DNA of 64,000 nucleotides from Anaerococcus octavius (GTDB lineage Bacteria; Bacillota; Clostridia; Tissierellales; Peptoniphilaceae): NCBI RefSeq assembly GCF_900445265.1, contig NZ_UFTA01000002.1, positions 1,736,001 to 1,800,000 of the forward strand, read 5' to 3'. Shown piece by piece: positions 37,472 to 45,430 of this stretch (position 1 is its first letter; each line of letters starts with the position of its first letter). The notes under the pieces were generated by a model. It saw only the letters and a program-made list of their open reading frames with translations, ran no database searches and was not told where the DNA came from. The position numbers and the translations under genes were made by a program.

Positions 37472-38131
37472 TTATACCAACAAATTATCAACATCTATTT
37501 GCCAAATACCGTCTAAATACATTGTGGCATTTTCTCTTATATCTTCCCATTCATTTTCATTATATGGAAAGTCTTTTACTCCGCAGGTATTGATACCAAC
37601 ATCCTTTGCTACTTTTATTGCATAAAGGGCATCATCATATAAAATAATTTCACTCGCATCGACATCTAATTTTTCAATAGCATATTGCCAGTATTCTTTA
37701 TCTGATTTCTTTAAGTTGGTTATATCTGGAGTGGTTAAAAAGCTAAAGTATTGATCTATATTTAATCTTTCAAAGGCTAGTTTTAAATAAATTGAATCCG
37801 TTGATGAAGCAATGGCCATTTCATAGCCTTTTTTATGAAGTTCTTCTAATTTTTCGATAACTCCAGCTTTTGGCATTAAAGAATTTTTATAACCGTCATA
37901 GATAATTTCATCAAAGTAATCACGCACTTCTGCCTTTGTCATGTCTTTGGCAAGCTCATCTGCAATAAATTTGCACATACCATCGAGTGGAAGAGCTTCG
38001 ATTTTACCTTTTTCCTCTTTTGGAAGAGTGTCTAGTCTAAATCCGTATTTTTCAAATACTTCATTGATCGGATCTACCCAAATATGCATAGAGTCTAGTA
38101 TTGTGCCGTCACAATCAAATAATAATTTCAT
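37472..38131 (-). CDS. HAD-family phosphatase (beta-phosphoglucomutase-like)
   Basis: A 219-residue HAD hydrolase with a helical cap. Motif I is FDCDGTILDS (nucleophile and acid Asp at residues 6 and 8), motif II is AIASSTD, and motif III/IV correspond to the Lys in LKKSDKEY and the acidic ILYDDALYA. The start has AAAGGAG upstream. It is the last gene of a minus-strand group with the PHP hydrolase. Likely substrates are small phospho-sugars or nucleotides; none can be named from sequence. Confidence 0.87.
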   Translation of the reverse strand: MKLLFDCDGTILDSMHIWVDPINEVFEKYGFRLDTLPKEEKGKIEALPLDGMCKFIADELAKDMTKAEVRDYFDEIIYDGYKNSLMPKAGVIEKLEELHKKGYEMAIASSTDSIYLKLAFERLNIDQYFSFLTTPDITNLKKSDKEYWQYAIEKLDVDASEIILYDDALYAIKVAKDVGINTCGVKDFPYNENEWEDIRENATMYLDGIWQIDVDNLLV

Positions 38132-38141
38132 CTGTTCTCCT

Positions 38142-39116
38142 TTATTTTACAAATATTGGGGAAGTTATAAGTAGTCTAATATTTTTTTTATCTTTTAAAT
38201 CCCCAAGGACTTCAAATCTTAGATACCCCTTTTTAGGATTTATAATAAAGTTAAGGTCTTTTTCATAACTTATTTTTTCTTCGAAAATAAGTTCATTGTT
38301 ATTATAGATTATTAATTTTTTAGGAACTATATTTATATATTTAGTATTTTTAAAATTTCCATTTCCAAGCTTAATTTCACCATAAAATTCACCGTCATCT
38401 ATAACTTCACCTAATTCAGTATTTTTAAAATTATAAGTAAATATAGGACCATAAGTAAGATAGGTATTTGTATTTCTGATAGCTTTTAAAATATTTTTTT
38501 CATTTAAATCGCCATTTATTCCAAGCATATTTATAGGAACTGTGTCATCATCTTTTGATTTTACATGCCAATCACGACCTCCGAGAGCTGCAAGTTTATA
38601 GCCTTCATTTAAAAGTTTTTTCCAAAATTTGTAGGCAAGCTTAGTTGATTTGCTGTTTTCACTATTTTCTCCATTTATTAGTTCAAGATAGGCAAAATTT
38701 GAATAATCTTTTATATTAAATTCAAAATGACAACCAGTACAAATAGGATTGCCCATATCAAAAGGATGGTTTATTGAAAAAACTGCATCCTTACTTTCTT
38801 TTTGGATTTCATCTATGCATTCTTCCATATTGCTAAGAGTTGCTTTTGTATAATTTCCTGCATCATGAGAGCCTAGTATAAGCATATGGCCATAAAAAGT
38901 TGTCCACTCTATTCCGTGAAATACTGGTAAAATATCTTTATCAAAGTTTTTTTCATAAATTTCATCTAAACCTGCATCTGTATTATGGTCTGTTAAAAAC
39001 ATCGCCTTATATCCAAAGTCTTTGGCACTTCTGACTAATTCTTCTGGAGTCATATGACCATCTGAATGGAGGGTGTGTGAGTGGAGTAAAACTGGATAGT
39101 ATTTTAAATTAGTCAT
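38142..39116 (-). CDS. PHP-domain metallohydrolase (CehA/McbA-like)
   Basis: A 324-residue PHP-fold phosphoesterase-like protein. Metal-ligand motifs are evident: LLHSHTLHSDGHMTPEEL (H-x-H...D), FLTDHNTDAG, FHGIEWTTFYGHMLILG, SINHPFDMG and GGRDWHV. The last 90 residues form a beta-rich tail. This pattern is that of CehA/McbA family metallohydrolases. In many homologues a beta domain is fused at the N-terminus; here it appears as the separate upstream gene, overlapping by 8 bases. Substrate unknown. Confidence 0.83.
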   Translation of the reverse strand: MTNLKYYPVLLHSHTLHSDGHMTPEELVRSAKDFGYKAMFLTDHNTDAGLDEIYEKNFDKDILPVFHGIEWTTFYGHMLILGSHDAGNYTKATLSNMEECIDEIQKESKDAVFSINHPFDMGNPICTGCHFEFNIKDYSNFAYLELINGENSENSKSTKLAYKFWKKLLNEGYKLAALGGRDWHVKSKDDDTVPINMLGINGDLNEKNILKAIRNTNTYLTYGPIFTYNFKNTELGEVIDDGEFYGEIKLGNGNFKNTKYINIVPKKLIIYNNNELIFEEKISYEKDLNFIINPKKGYLRFEVLGDLKDKKNIRLLITSPIFVK

Positions 39117-39561
39117 TTATTGCCTCCACAGAAATTTTAGCATCAACATTACTATTGCAAGAGTGCATGGACAAGACAAATTCATAAGCTCCTGGCTTTA
39201 TTGCAAATTTTTTATAACCACGAGAAGAAAATTCGTGGCTAATCATTATTTCCTGGTCATCTATTTTATTGTGGTAGGCACCTACAAATTCTCTTTCATA
39301 AAAAAGACTTGTTGTTATAAAATTTTCTATATTTGCATCTAGGGTGCTAGTTCGATCTTCGTTGCTATAAATATCATCTTGCAAATATTTTTCGACAGCT
39401 TCTGCCAGTATATTTTCCTTTTCATCACTTGGTACGAATCTTGGTGCATAAGATAGTTTTATAATCAATTTGTCAAAACTATGATCAAGAGTAAAAGGAA
39501 ATCGTCTGTGGCTTAGGTTATCTTTTTTATTTAACTTTAAATCTTCATCAATAATTAGCAT
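39109..39561 (-). CDS. small beta-rich protein, probable split-off N-terminal domain of the CehA/McbA-like hydrolase
   Basis: A 150-residue protein without signal peptide that I do not recognise as a named family. Its pattern (FDKLIIKLSYAPRF near the start, a loop with FYEREFVGAYH, and a final IKPGAYEFVLSMHSCNS) resembles the N-terminal beta domain that precedes the PHP domain in longer CehA/McbA hydrolases. It overlaps the PHP gene by 8 bases and must be co-translated, so the two products likely form one enzyme. Confidence 0.5.
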   Translation of the reverse strand: MLIIDEDLKLNKKDNLSHRRFPFTLDHSFDKLIIKLSYAPRFVPSDEKENILAEAVEKYLQDDIYSNEDRTSTLDANIENFITTSLFYEREFVGAYHNKIDDQEIMISHEFSSRGYKKFAIKPGAYEFVLSMHSCNSNVDAKISVEAIND

Positions 39562-39698
39562 TTTTAATCCTTTTTATTTTTATATGTCAAAATTTATTAT
39601 AAAAAAATTCTATTAGCCTTATGTAATTTTTTTGTAAAATATTATTTAATAAAGTATTTGTGCTATACTTAAAATGGAGAGAAAATAAGGAGTTTATT

Positions 39699-40238
39699 TT
39701 GAATATTTTACTTGATTTATATTTAACTTTTACCAAAATCGGCTTATTTACCTTTGGTGGGGGCTATGCCATGCTGCCACTTTTGGAAAGGGAAGTGGTA
39801 GAGAATAAAAAATGGGCAACTCACGATGAAATTTTGGATTATTATGCAATAGGCCAATCTACACCTGGTATTATTGCTGTAAATACTGCAACTTTTTGTG
39901 GATATTCCCAAGCTGGAAATCTTGGTGGGATAATAGCTTCCCTTGGTTTTATAACACCATCTATAATTATTATCTTAATTATTGCAAATTTTTTGGAAAA
40001 TTTCAGCCATATTGTCTGGATTCAACATGCTTTTGCTGGTATTAGGATAGGTGTTTCTGCCTTAGTTTTTTATTCGGTTTTAAAGATGGTAAAGAAAAAT
40101 GCAAGAACACCATTAAAATTTGCCATATTTTTGCTAACATTTGTAGCTATAGGGTTTTTGCAAATTTCTCCAGTTATAATTGTAGTTTCTGTTGGGATTT
40201 TTGGTATTTTACTAGGAAAGGCAGGAAAAAATGCTTAG
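39699..40238 (+). CDS. chromate transporter half-subunit (CHR family, N-terminal type)
   Basis: A 179-residue short-chain chromate ion transporter. The start is TTG 39699, 6 bases after AAGGAG; an upstream TTG at 39660 lacks a ribosome site. The family motif FTFGGGYAMLPLLEREVVE near the N-terminus and QSTPGIIAVNTATFCGY follow the canonical order. It overlaps its partner by 8 bases; two short CHR proteins together equal one long ChrA. In anaerobes the real substrate may be another oxyanion or unknown. Confidence 0.87.
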   Translation: MNILLDLYLTFTKIGLFTFGGGYAMLPLLEREVVENKKWATHDEILDYYAIGQSTPGIIAVNTATFCGYSQAGNLGGIIASLGFITPSIIIILIIANFLENFSHIVWIQHAFAGIRIGVSALVFYSVLKMVKKNARTPLKFAIFLLTFVAIGFLQISPVIIVVSVGIFGILLGKAGKNA

Positions 40239-40791
40239 ATTTATTTGGGAATTTCTTAAAACAGGACTTTTTGCCATAGGTGGAGGTATGGCTACTATTC
40301 CATTTTTGCAAGAGATGTCCAAACACTTTGGCTGGTTTAGCCAAGAAGACTTATTAGATATGATAGCAGTTTCTGAATCTACTCCTGGAGCTATTGGTAT
40401 AAATATTTCTACTTTTGCCGGATATAAATCCTATGGAGTTTTTGGAGCTATATTAGCTACTATAGCTCTAATTACTGGACCTATTATAATTACTCTTATA
40501 ATTGCTAGGATGATGGCAAAATTCAAATCTTCAAAATTAGTTCACGATATGTTTGAAACCATACGCCCTGCTACAGCTGGTTTAATTTTAGGTGCTATGA
40601 GTTCGGTGATTATTCTAACACTTTTTAATGTTCCTTTATTTGAACAAACAGGAAATTTAGGAGATTTAATTAGAATGGTTCCCTTTGTTTTATTTGCAAT
40701 CTATCTTTTTGTCTTAATTAAATTTAAAAAAGTACATCCACTTGCAATCATTGGCATTAGCGCAGTTATTGGAGTAGTATTTTCGTTATAA
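40231..40791 (+). CDS. chromate transporter half-subunit (CHR family, C-terminal type)
   Basis: A 186-residue partner of the upstream CHR protein, homologous to it (FAIGGGMATIPFLQEMSKHF; SESTPGAIGINISTFAGYK). About six membrane segments. The ATG lies within the end of the first gene, so both are produced together and likely form a heterodimer with antiparallel topology. Confidence 0.87.
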   Translation: MLRFIWEFLKTGLFAIGGGMATIPFLQEMSKHFGWFSQEDLLDMIAVSESTPGAIGINISTFAGYKSYGVFGAILATIALITGPIIITLIIARMMAKFKSSKLVHDMFETIRPATAGLILGAMSSVIILTLFNVPLFEQTGNLGDLIRMVPFVLFAIYLFVLIKFKKVHPLAIIGISAVIGVVFSL

Positions 40792-40948
40792 ATGAAAATT
40801 TAAATAAATTAGTAATTTTAGCTATGATATAGTTTTAAGATTTTATAAATATCTTAATTTGAATAGGACAGATAAGATTTAGTAAAAAGATAAAGATGGA
40901 ATAATTTCCGACTTTTCTTTTTAGAAATTAAAAATAGGGAGATTAATT

Positions 40949-41869
40949 ATGAATAAAACACCTACAATATTTGATACAGATCCAGGTATAGATGATGCTT
41001 TTGCTTTAAGTTTTTTACACAAAAGTGATGTTTTTGATGTTAAAATGCTTTCTTCTGTTGCTGGAAATGTAAAACTAGCTTACACTACAAGAAATTTACA
41101 AGGCTTAGCTTATGCTATGGATTGGCAAGTCCCAATTTATAAAGGACTTGATAAAGCTATTTTGGGTAAGCAAATATTAGCAGAAGAATTTCACGGAGTA
41201 AATGGACTTTTAGGTTATACTTTTAATGATAAAGAGTTAGCTGATTTAAAAAATCAATCGGCAATAAAAGCTATGGAAAAAGTTTTAGAAGAAAATAAAA
41301 AAACTTTGATAATAGCAGTGGGTCCTCTTACAAATATTGCAAGTCTTATATTATCAAGGCCAGACTTAAAAGAAAAAATAAGTGAAATTACAATAATGGG
41401 TGGAGCTGTTGGCATGGGAAATGTGACATCAAATGCAGAGTTTAACATTTTTGCAGATCCAGAAGCAGCATCCATAGTATTTAAAAGTGGGATAAAAATA
41501 AATATGCTAGGTCTAAATGTAACGACTAAGACAAGTTATAATCTAGATATGCACGAAAAATTTAAAAAATCTGATAAAAAAATAAATAAAATATTATCAG
41601 AGATTATGGATATTAGAATAAAACAAGCAGGTAGTGAGGAAAATTACACAACTTACATGCACGATACCCTAGCGGTAATGTATCACACAAATCCAGAAAT
41701 TTTTAAAAGCCAAATGCTTCATATGGATGTAGAAACAAAAGGAGAATTTACAAGAGGCATGACAGTAGCTGATTTGAGGATAAATTCTACTGCTAGTAAA
41801 AATATTAATTTTGTTAGCGATATTGATAAAGAAAAATTTAAAGAGATTTTTATAAAAACTCTGATTTAA
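40949..41869 (+). CDS. inosine/uridine-preferring nucleoside hydrolase
   Basis: A 306-residue nucleosidase that splits ribonucleosides into base and ribose in the cytosol. The calcium- and ribose-binding motif FDTDPGIDDAFAL is at residues 8-20; the second motif LIIAVGPLTNIASL and the C-terminal MHDTLAVMYHTNPE containing the Asp ligand are intact. GGGAGA precedes ATG 40949. The base specificity is unclear; the RihA/RihB pyrimidine group is possible. A damaged small membrane gene with its own ribosome site follows. Confidence 0.9.
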   Translation: MNKTPTIFDTDPGIDDAFALSFLHKSDVFDVKMLSSVAGNVKLAYTTRNLQGLAYAMDWQVPIYKGLDKAILGKQILAEEFHGVNGLLGYTFNDKELADLKNQSAIKAMEKVLEENKKTLIIAVGPLTNIASLILSRPDLKEKISEITIMGGAVGMGNVTSNAEFNIFADPEAASIVFKSGIKINMLGLNVTTKTSYNLDMHEKFKKSDKKINKILSEIMDIRIKQAGSEENYTTYMHDTLAVMYHTNPEIFKSQMLHMDVETKGEFTRGMTVADLRINSTASKNINFVSDIDKEKFKEIFIKTLI

Positions 41870-41884
41870 TAAAAGGGGATTATT

Positions 41885-42068
41885 ATGAAAGGAAAGAACT
41901 GCCTAACTTATTATAAATTTAATACTTGGAGTGTTGTTCTTACATCACGGAATTTCTATCTTATATAAACAAACTTCAAATTCTGTCGCAGTTATGCTTA
42001 TAATTGTTGGAGTAGTAGTAATAGTTTTTTTCCATAGTTGTTATATAAAGATTATCTTGCTGAAATAG
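41885..42068 (+). pseudogene. frameshifted small membrane protein gene
   Basis: ATG 41885 has an AAAAGGGGA ribosome site and reads MKGKNCL. Skipping one base there opens a frame that gives INLILGVLFLHHGISILYKQ, then SNSVAVMLIIVGVVVIVFFH and ends at TAG 42068, i.e. about 60 residues with two membrane helices. Without the shift the product stops after 27 codons. It is likely a recently broken gene in the nucleoside hydrolase operon. No family was recognised. Confidence 0.4.
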
Positions 42069-42135
42069 AATAAAACGGTTACTAAGTTAAACGTTATATA
42101 ATAAAGGAACTTTTGAAAAACTATGAGTAATTATC

Positions 42136-42252
42136 GTCCCATCATTAGAAGGTTCTCTTAGGAAATTTTGCCTCCCATGGTAGATAGGTCAATTTTAGTC
42201 TGCCAGTGTGGAGGCAAAATTTCTGTGGAGCTTCTTCTAATGATTTTGGGAC
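42136..42252. repeat. 117-nt long imperfect hairpin between convergent genes
   Basis: Outer arms: GTCCCA-TCATTAGAAG (42136-42151) with CTTCTAATGATTTTGGGAC (42234-42252). Middle arms: GGAAATTTTGCCTCC (42161-42175) with GGAGGCAAAATTTC (42210-42223). Apex: TGGTAGA with TCTGCCA. There is no T tract, so it is not a simple terminator. It could be a MITE, a small RNA or a bidirectional transcription barrier. Confidence 0.7.
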
Positions 42253-42286
42253 AGTTTATTCATTAGGCAATAGCTTCATTTTTTTC

Positions 42287-43237
42287 TTAGTAAGATAATT
42301 TAAGCTCAGTCACTTTGTTTTTTCTAATAGAAGCAAATATAGACCCTGCAATATTATGCCAAATAGAGAATATAGCTCCTGGTAACGTTGCTAGTGGATT
42401 TAAAGCAAAATTTACACTTGCAAGTTGTATGGCAAGCCCACTATTTTGCATGCCAACTTCTATTGCAAGGGCAGTTACCTTATCATAATCCATTTTGGCT
42501 AGTTTTGCTACTAGTAGACCACCTAAAAGACCTAGGGCGTTGTGAATTGCTACTATTACTAATACTATAAGTCCTGATTTAGCAATCTTATCTGCATTTG
42601 CTCCTATAATTCCTGATATTATTAGGATTATAGCTAAAGAGGAGATAAGAGGAAATACATCTTTTGACTTTGAAACTGCTGTAGGATTTATTTTCTTTAT
42701 TGAAATTCCTAAAAGTACAGGTAGAAGGATTACTTTAACTACTGATTTAAACATAGCAATTATTGAAACATCAACCCATCTTCCAGCTAATAAGTATACC
42801 AAGGCAGGTGTTACTATAGGTGCAAGAAGTGTGGAAAGTATAGTCATAGATACTGACATAGATACGTCCCCTCCTGCTATGTGGGTGATGACATTGGAAG
42901 CTGTACCGCCAGGGCAAGATCCAACTAGAATTATCCCTAAAGCTATATCCTTATTTACATGAAAAGTTATAGCTAATAACCATGCTAATAAAGGCATTAT
43001 TGTAAATTGAGTTAAAGATCCTATTAACACTTCTTTGGGATTTTTTATTATTTTTTTTAAATCTCTAGTATCAATACTTGTTCCCATACCAAACATAGCT
43101 ATGGCCAAAAATATAGTAGTGTATGAGGTCATCCACGAAAAATATTGAGGTGAGAAATAGGCTATTAATGAAAATACTATTATTATAATCCCGATATTTT
43201 TGGTTATCTTTTGTGAAATGTTAGCTAGTCTATTCAT
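42287..43237 (-). CDS. panS: BASS-family transporter, probable pantoate/ketopantoate importer (PanS-like)
   Basis: A 316-residue bile acid:sodium symporter family protein with nine to ten membrane segments. The family core LVGSCPGGTASNVITHIAGG DVS is present around residue 105, and the C-terminal VGMQNSGLAIQLA matches. It is the third gene of an operon with panD and panC (1 base after panC). PanS of enterobacteria is a BASS protein that imports ketopantoate or pantoate. Here panB and panE are absent from the operon, so uptake of pantoate to feed PanC is a sensible inference. Other organic anions are possible. Confidence 0.72.
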   Translation of the reverse strand: MNRLANISQKITKNIGIIIIVFSLIAYFSPQYFSWMTSYTTIFLAIAMFGMGTSIDTRDLKKIIKNPKEVLIGSLTQFTIMPLLAWLLAITFHVNKDIALGIILVGSCPGGTASNVITHIAGGDVSMSVSMTILSTLLAPIVTPALVYLLAGRWVDVSIIAMFKSVVKVILLPVLLGISIKKINPTAVSKSKDVFPLISSLAIILIISGIIGANADKIAKSGLIVLVIVAIHNALGLLGGLLVAKLAKMDYDKVTALAIEVGMQNSGLAIQLASVNFALNPLATLPGAIFSIWHNIAGSIFASIRKNKVTELKLSY

Positions 43238-43238
43238 A

Positions 43239-44078
43239 CTATCTCCTATAGATGAAGTTATCTATTAGTCTAGTTTTTCCAATAAATACCGCTATTGCAA
43301 CAAGTCTATCTCCATCAAAGTCTTTTGCATCTTCCATAGTAGTAAGGTCTACTGCACTTATATAATCGATTTTAGCCAGTTTTTCAGAAGATATAATTTT
43401 TTTCATTTTTTCTAAAACTTCACTAACACTAGACCCACTTTTAGCTAAATCTTCTCCTTTAAAGATAGCTTTTGATAGGCAAAGGGCAGCCTTTCTTTCT
43501 TTACCTGATAGATAAGTGTTTCTAGAAGATAAAGCCAATCCGTCATCCTCTCTTACTATAGGGCAAGGGATAATCTCTATCGGAATATTTAAATCAAAAA
43601 CAACCTTTTTGATAATAGCTACTTGTTGGGCATCCTTTTGACCAAAGTAAGCCCTATCGGCTCCAGTGATGTTAAATAACTTGGTACAAACTGTACAAAC
43701 GCCTCTAAAGTGACCAGGTCGTTTTGCTCCGCATAAGTTATTAGACATATCTTCTATATCTACAAAAGTTTTTCTATCATGATACATTTCGCTAGCTTCT
43801 GGTGCGAAAATAAAATCTACACCTATATTCTCACATAGCTTACTATCAGATTCTAAATCTCTAGGGTAAGTTTTAAGATCTTCCTTTGGACCAAATTGTA
43901 TAGGGTTTACGAAGTCGGATACAACTACAATATCATTTTCTGCACGAGCTTTTCTTATAAGGCTAGCATGCCCCTCATGTAAATATCCCATAGTAGGAAC
44001 GAGTCCTATACTTTTGCCTTCTAATTTGTATCCTTTTAGGTCTCTCCTTAGTTCATCAATGTCTTTAACAATTTTCAT
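43239..44078 (-). CDS. panC: pantothenate synthetase
   Basis: A 279-residue enzyme joining pantoate and beta-alanine with ATP. The start is the ATG whose complement is at 44076-44078, behind GAGGAG; a longer upstream start would absorb this site. Motifs: GLVPTMGYLHEGHASLI (HIGH-like, residues about 28-44), VSDFVNPIQFGPKEDL, YFGQKDAQQVAII and the SSRNTYLSG (KMSKS-like) loop. It lies between panD and the PanS-like transporter. Confidence 0.95.
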   Translation of the reverse strand: MKIVKDIDELRRDLKGYKLEGKSIGLVPTMGYLHEGHASLIRKARAENDIVVVSDFVNPIQFGPKEDLKTYPRDLESDSKLCENIGVDFIFAPEASEMYHDRKTFVDIEDMSNNLCGAKRPGHFRGVCTVCTKLFNITGADRAYFGQKDAQQVAIIKKVVFDLNIPIEIIPCPIVREDDGLALSSRNTYLSGKERKAALCLSKAIFKGEDLAKSGSSVSEVLEKMKKIISSEKLAKIDYISAVDLTTMEDAKDFDGDRLVAIAVFIGKTRLIDNFIYRR

Positions 44079-44137
44079 AAAAATCTCCTCTAAATATATT
44101 AGAGATAGCCTCATACACCACTAAATTTATATTTTAC

Positions 44138-44521
44138 TTAAGATAAAGTTCCATGTTTTTCGTAATTTGATACTTTCTTAACTTTATTTTCATCATCCAC
44201 AAAGACTACTTTGGGACTATAATTTTCTAATTCTTCCTTATTATAGCTTGCATAAGCCATAATTATTACCTTATCTCCAGGACAGGCGAGTCTTGCAGCA
44301 GCACCATTTAGGCAAATTACACCGCTATTTCTTTTACCAGCTATTGTATAAGTTACAAGTCTTGCTCCACTATCAATATCTACAACCTGTACTTTTTGAT
44401 ATTCTCTTATACCTGACTTTTCAAGTAAATCTTCATCTACAGTGATAGAGCCAACATAATTAAGATTAGCCTCTGTAACTGTCGCTCTATGTATTTTTCC
44501 CTCTAACATTTCAATATTCAT
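44138..44521 (-). CDS. panD: aspartate 1-decarboxylase proenzyme
   Basis: A 127-residue pyruvoyl enzyme making beta-alanine from aspartate. Self-cleavage is expected at Gly-Ser in [12 protein letters not shown] (about residues 24-25), where Ser becomes the pyruvoyl group. [14 protein letters not shown] and [10 protein letters not shown] are conserved. AAGGAG precedes the start. It is the first gene of panD-panC-panS. A terminator-like hairpin in its leader suggests attenuation. Confidence 0.95.
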   Translation of the reverse strand: MNIEMLEGKIHRATVTEANLNYVGSITVDEDLLEKSGIREYQKVQVVDIDSGARLVTYTIAGKRNSGVICLNGAAARLACPGDKVIIMAYASYNKEELENYSPKVVFVDDENKVKKVSNYEKHGTLS

Positions 44522-44538
44522 AAAATCTCCTTAAAAAA

Positions 44539-44589
44539 ACAAGGCTATTAATAATCTATTTTTTAACGATAAAAAATCAATGGCCTTGT
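44539..44589 (-). promoter_or_regulatory. candidate attenuator in the panD leader
   Basis: On the minus strand ACAAGGC pairs with GCCTTGT, followed by T7 and then AAGGAG of panD. An inner palindrome ATTTTTTA-TCG-TTAAAAAAT sits in the loop. Confidence 0.35.
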
Positions 44590-44827
44590 CTAAGTAACTA
44601 ATTAATATTTTGAGTCTCATTACTTATATAAGCTCATTTTTTAAAATAAAATATAATGGTGTAAAAGAGTATAGTTTTCACTAGAAATACCATCTCCACT
44701 GCTACTATATTATTTAACAAAATATTAACAAGAGTAATTTTATACTAGTGCTAACTTATGTTATGTAAATTAATTGTATTAAGTAAAGTTTTAGTTAAGT
44801 ATATATTTGTAGTATAGTATGAACTAG

Positions 44828-44945
44828 TCAAAGATAGAAACGCAATGAATATCAGATGATATTCTAGAACTGGTAGGTAGCCCAGTCGTCTAAATATTAT
44901 TTATTTAGGTAAGTAACCTTCCCCTCCGGGTTGTCCATTCTTTGA
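44828..44945 (+). ncRNA. yjdF riboswitch
   Basis: Leader RNA directly upstream of a yjdF gene. Closing stem TCAAAGA/TCTTTGA (44828-44834 with 44939-44945), hairpin GAATATCA/TGATATTC, CTGG/CCAG stem, and hairpin CTAAATA/TATTTAG. The yjdF motif is established upstream of yjdF in Firmicutes and binds a range of azaaromatic compounds. The ribosome site AAGGAGG follows the closing stem, so control of translation start is likely. Assigned from structure plus gene context. Confidence 0.75.
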
Positions 44946-44968
44946 AAAATTAATAAGGAGGGTCTGTT

Positions 44969-45385
44969 ATGAAAAAAGTAGCAGTAAAATTGACAATTTA
45001 TTTTGAATATCCATTTTGGGTAGGAGTTTTTGAAAAAGTAGAAGGCAATACTTTAGCAATATGTAGAGTTGTATTTGGATCTGAACCTACAAATCCAGAA
45101 GTGTATAATTTTATATTAAAGAACTACAGTAAGTTAGAATTTACTGAGAAAGAAGAAATTGAAATAAAAAATAAAAGCATTAACCCCAAAAGAATGCAAA
45201 GAGAGATAGGCAAGCAAAATAAGAAAAAAGGTATTGAAACTAAGTCACAATTACTCATACAAAAACAGCTGAAAAAAAATAAATTAGAAAGAAAAGTTAC
45301 AAAAAAGCAGAAAAAAATTTTGAAAGAACAAAGAAAATTTGATATTAAACAGAAAAAACGCAAACAAAAGCATAAAGGGAGATAG
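44969..45385 (+). CDS. yjdF: YjdF family protein (DUF2992)
   Basis: A 138-residue protein. The N-terminal half (FEYPFWVGVFEKVEGNTLAI, VVFGSEPTNPEVYNF) is the recognisable DUF2992/YjdF domain; the C-terminal half is very rich in Lys and Gln (NPKRMQREIGKQNKKKG onward), as in homologues. Its biochemical role is unknown; regulation by an azaaromatic-sensing riboswitch suggests response to toxic heterocycles. It is a single-gene unit closed by a bidirectional terminator. Confidence 0.85.
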   Translation: MKKVAVKLTIYFEYPFWVGVFEKVEGNTLAICRVVFGSEPTNPEVYNFILKNYSKLEFTEKEEIEIKNKSINPKRMQREIGKQNKKKGIETKSQLLIQKQLKKNKLERKVTKKQKKILKEQRKFDIKQKKRKQKHKGR

Positions 45386-45395
45386 TCGTTAATAA

Positions 45396-45430
45396 AAACC
45401 CTAAGCCATTTGGCTTAGGGTTTATTTTTT
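45396..45430. terminator. bidirectional terminator between yjdF and the P-type ATPase gene
   Basis: AAACCCTAAGCC and GGCTTAGGGTTT form a perfect 12-bp stem with ATTT loop; T6 lies on the plus side and an A-rich (T-rich on minus) stretch on the other. Confidence 0.85.
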
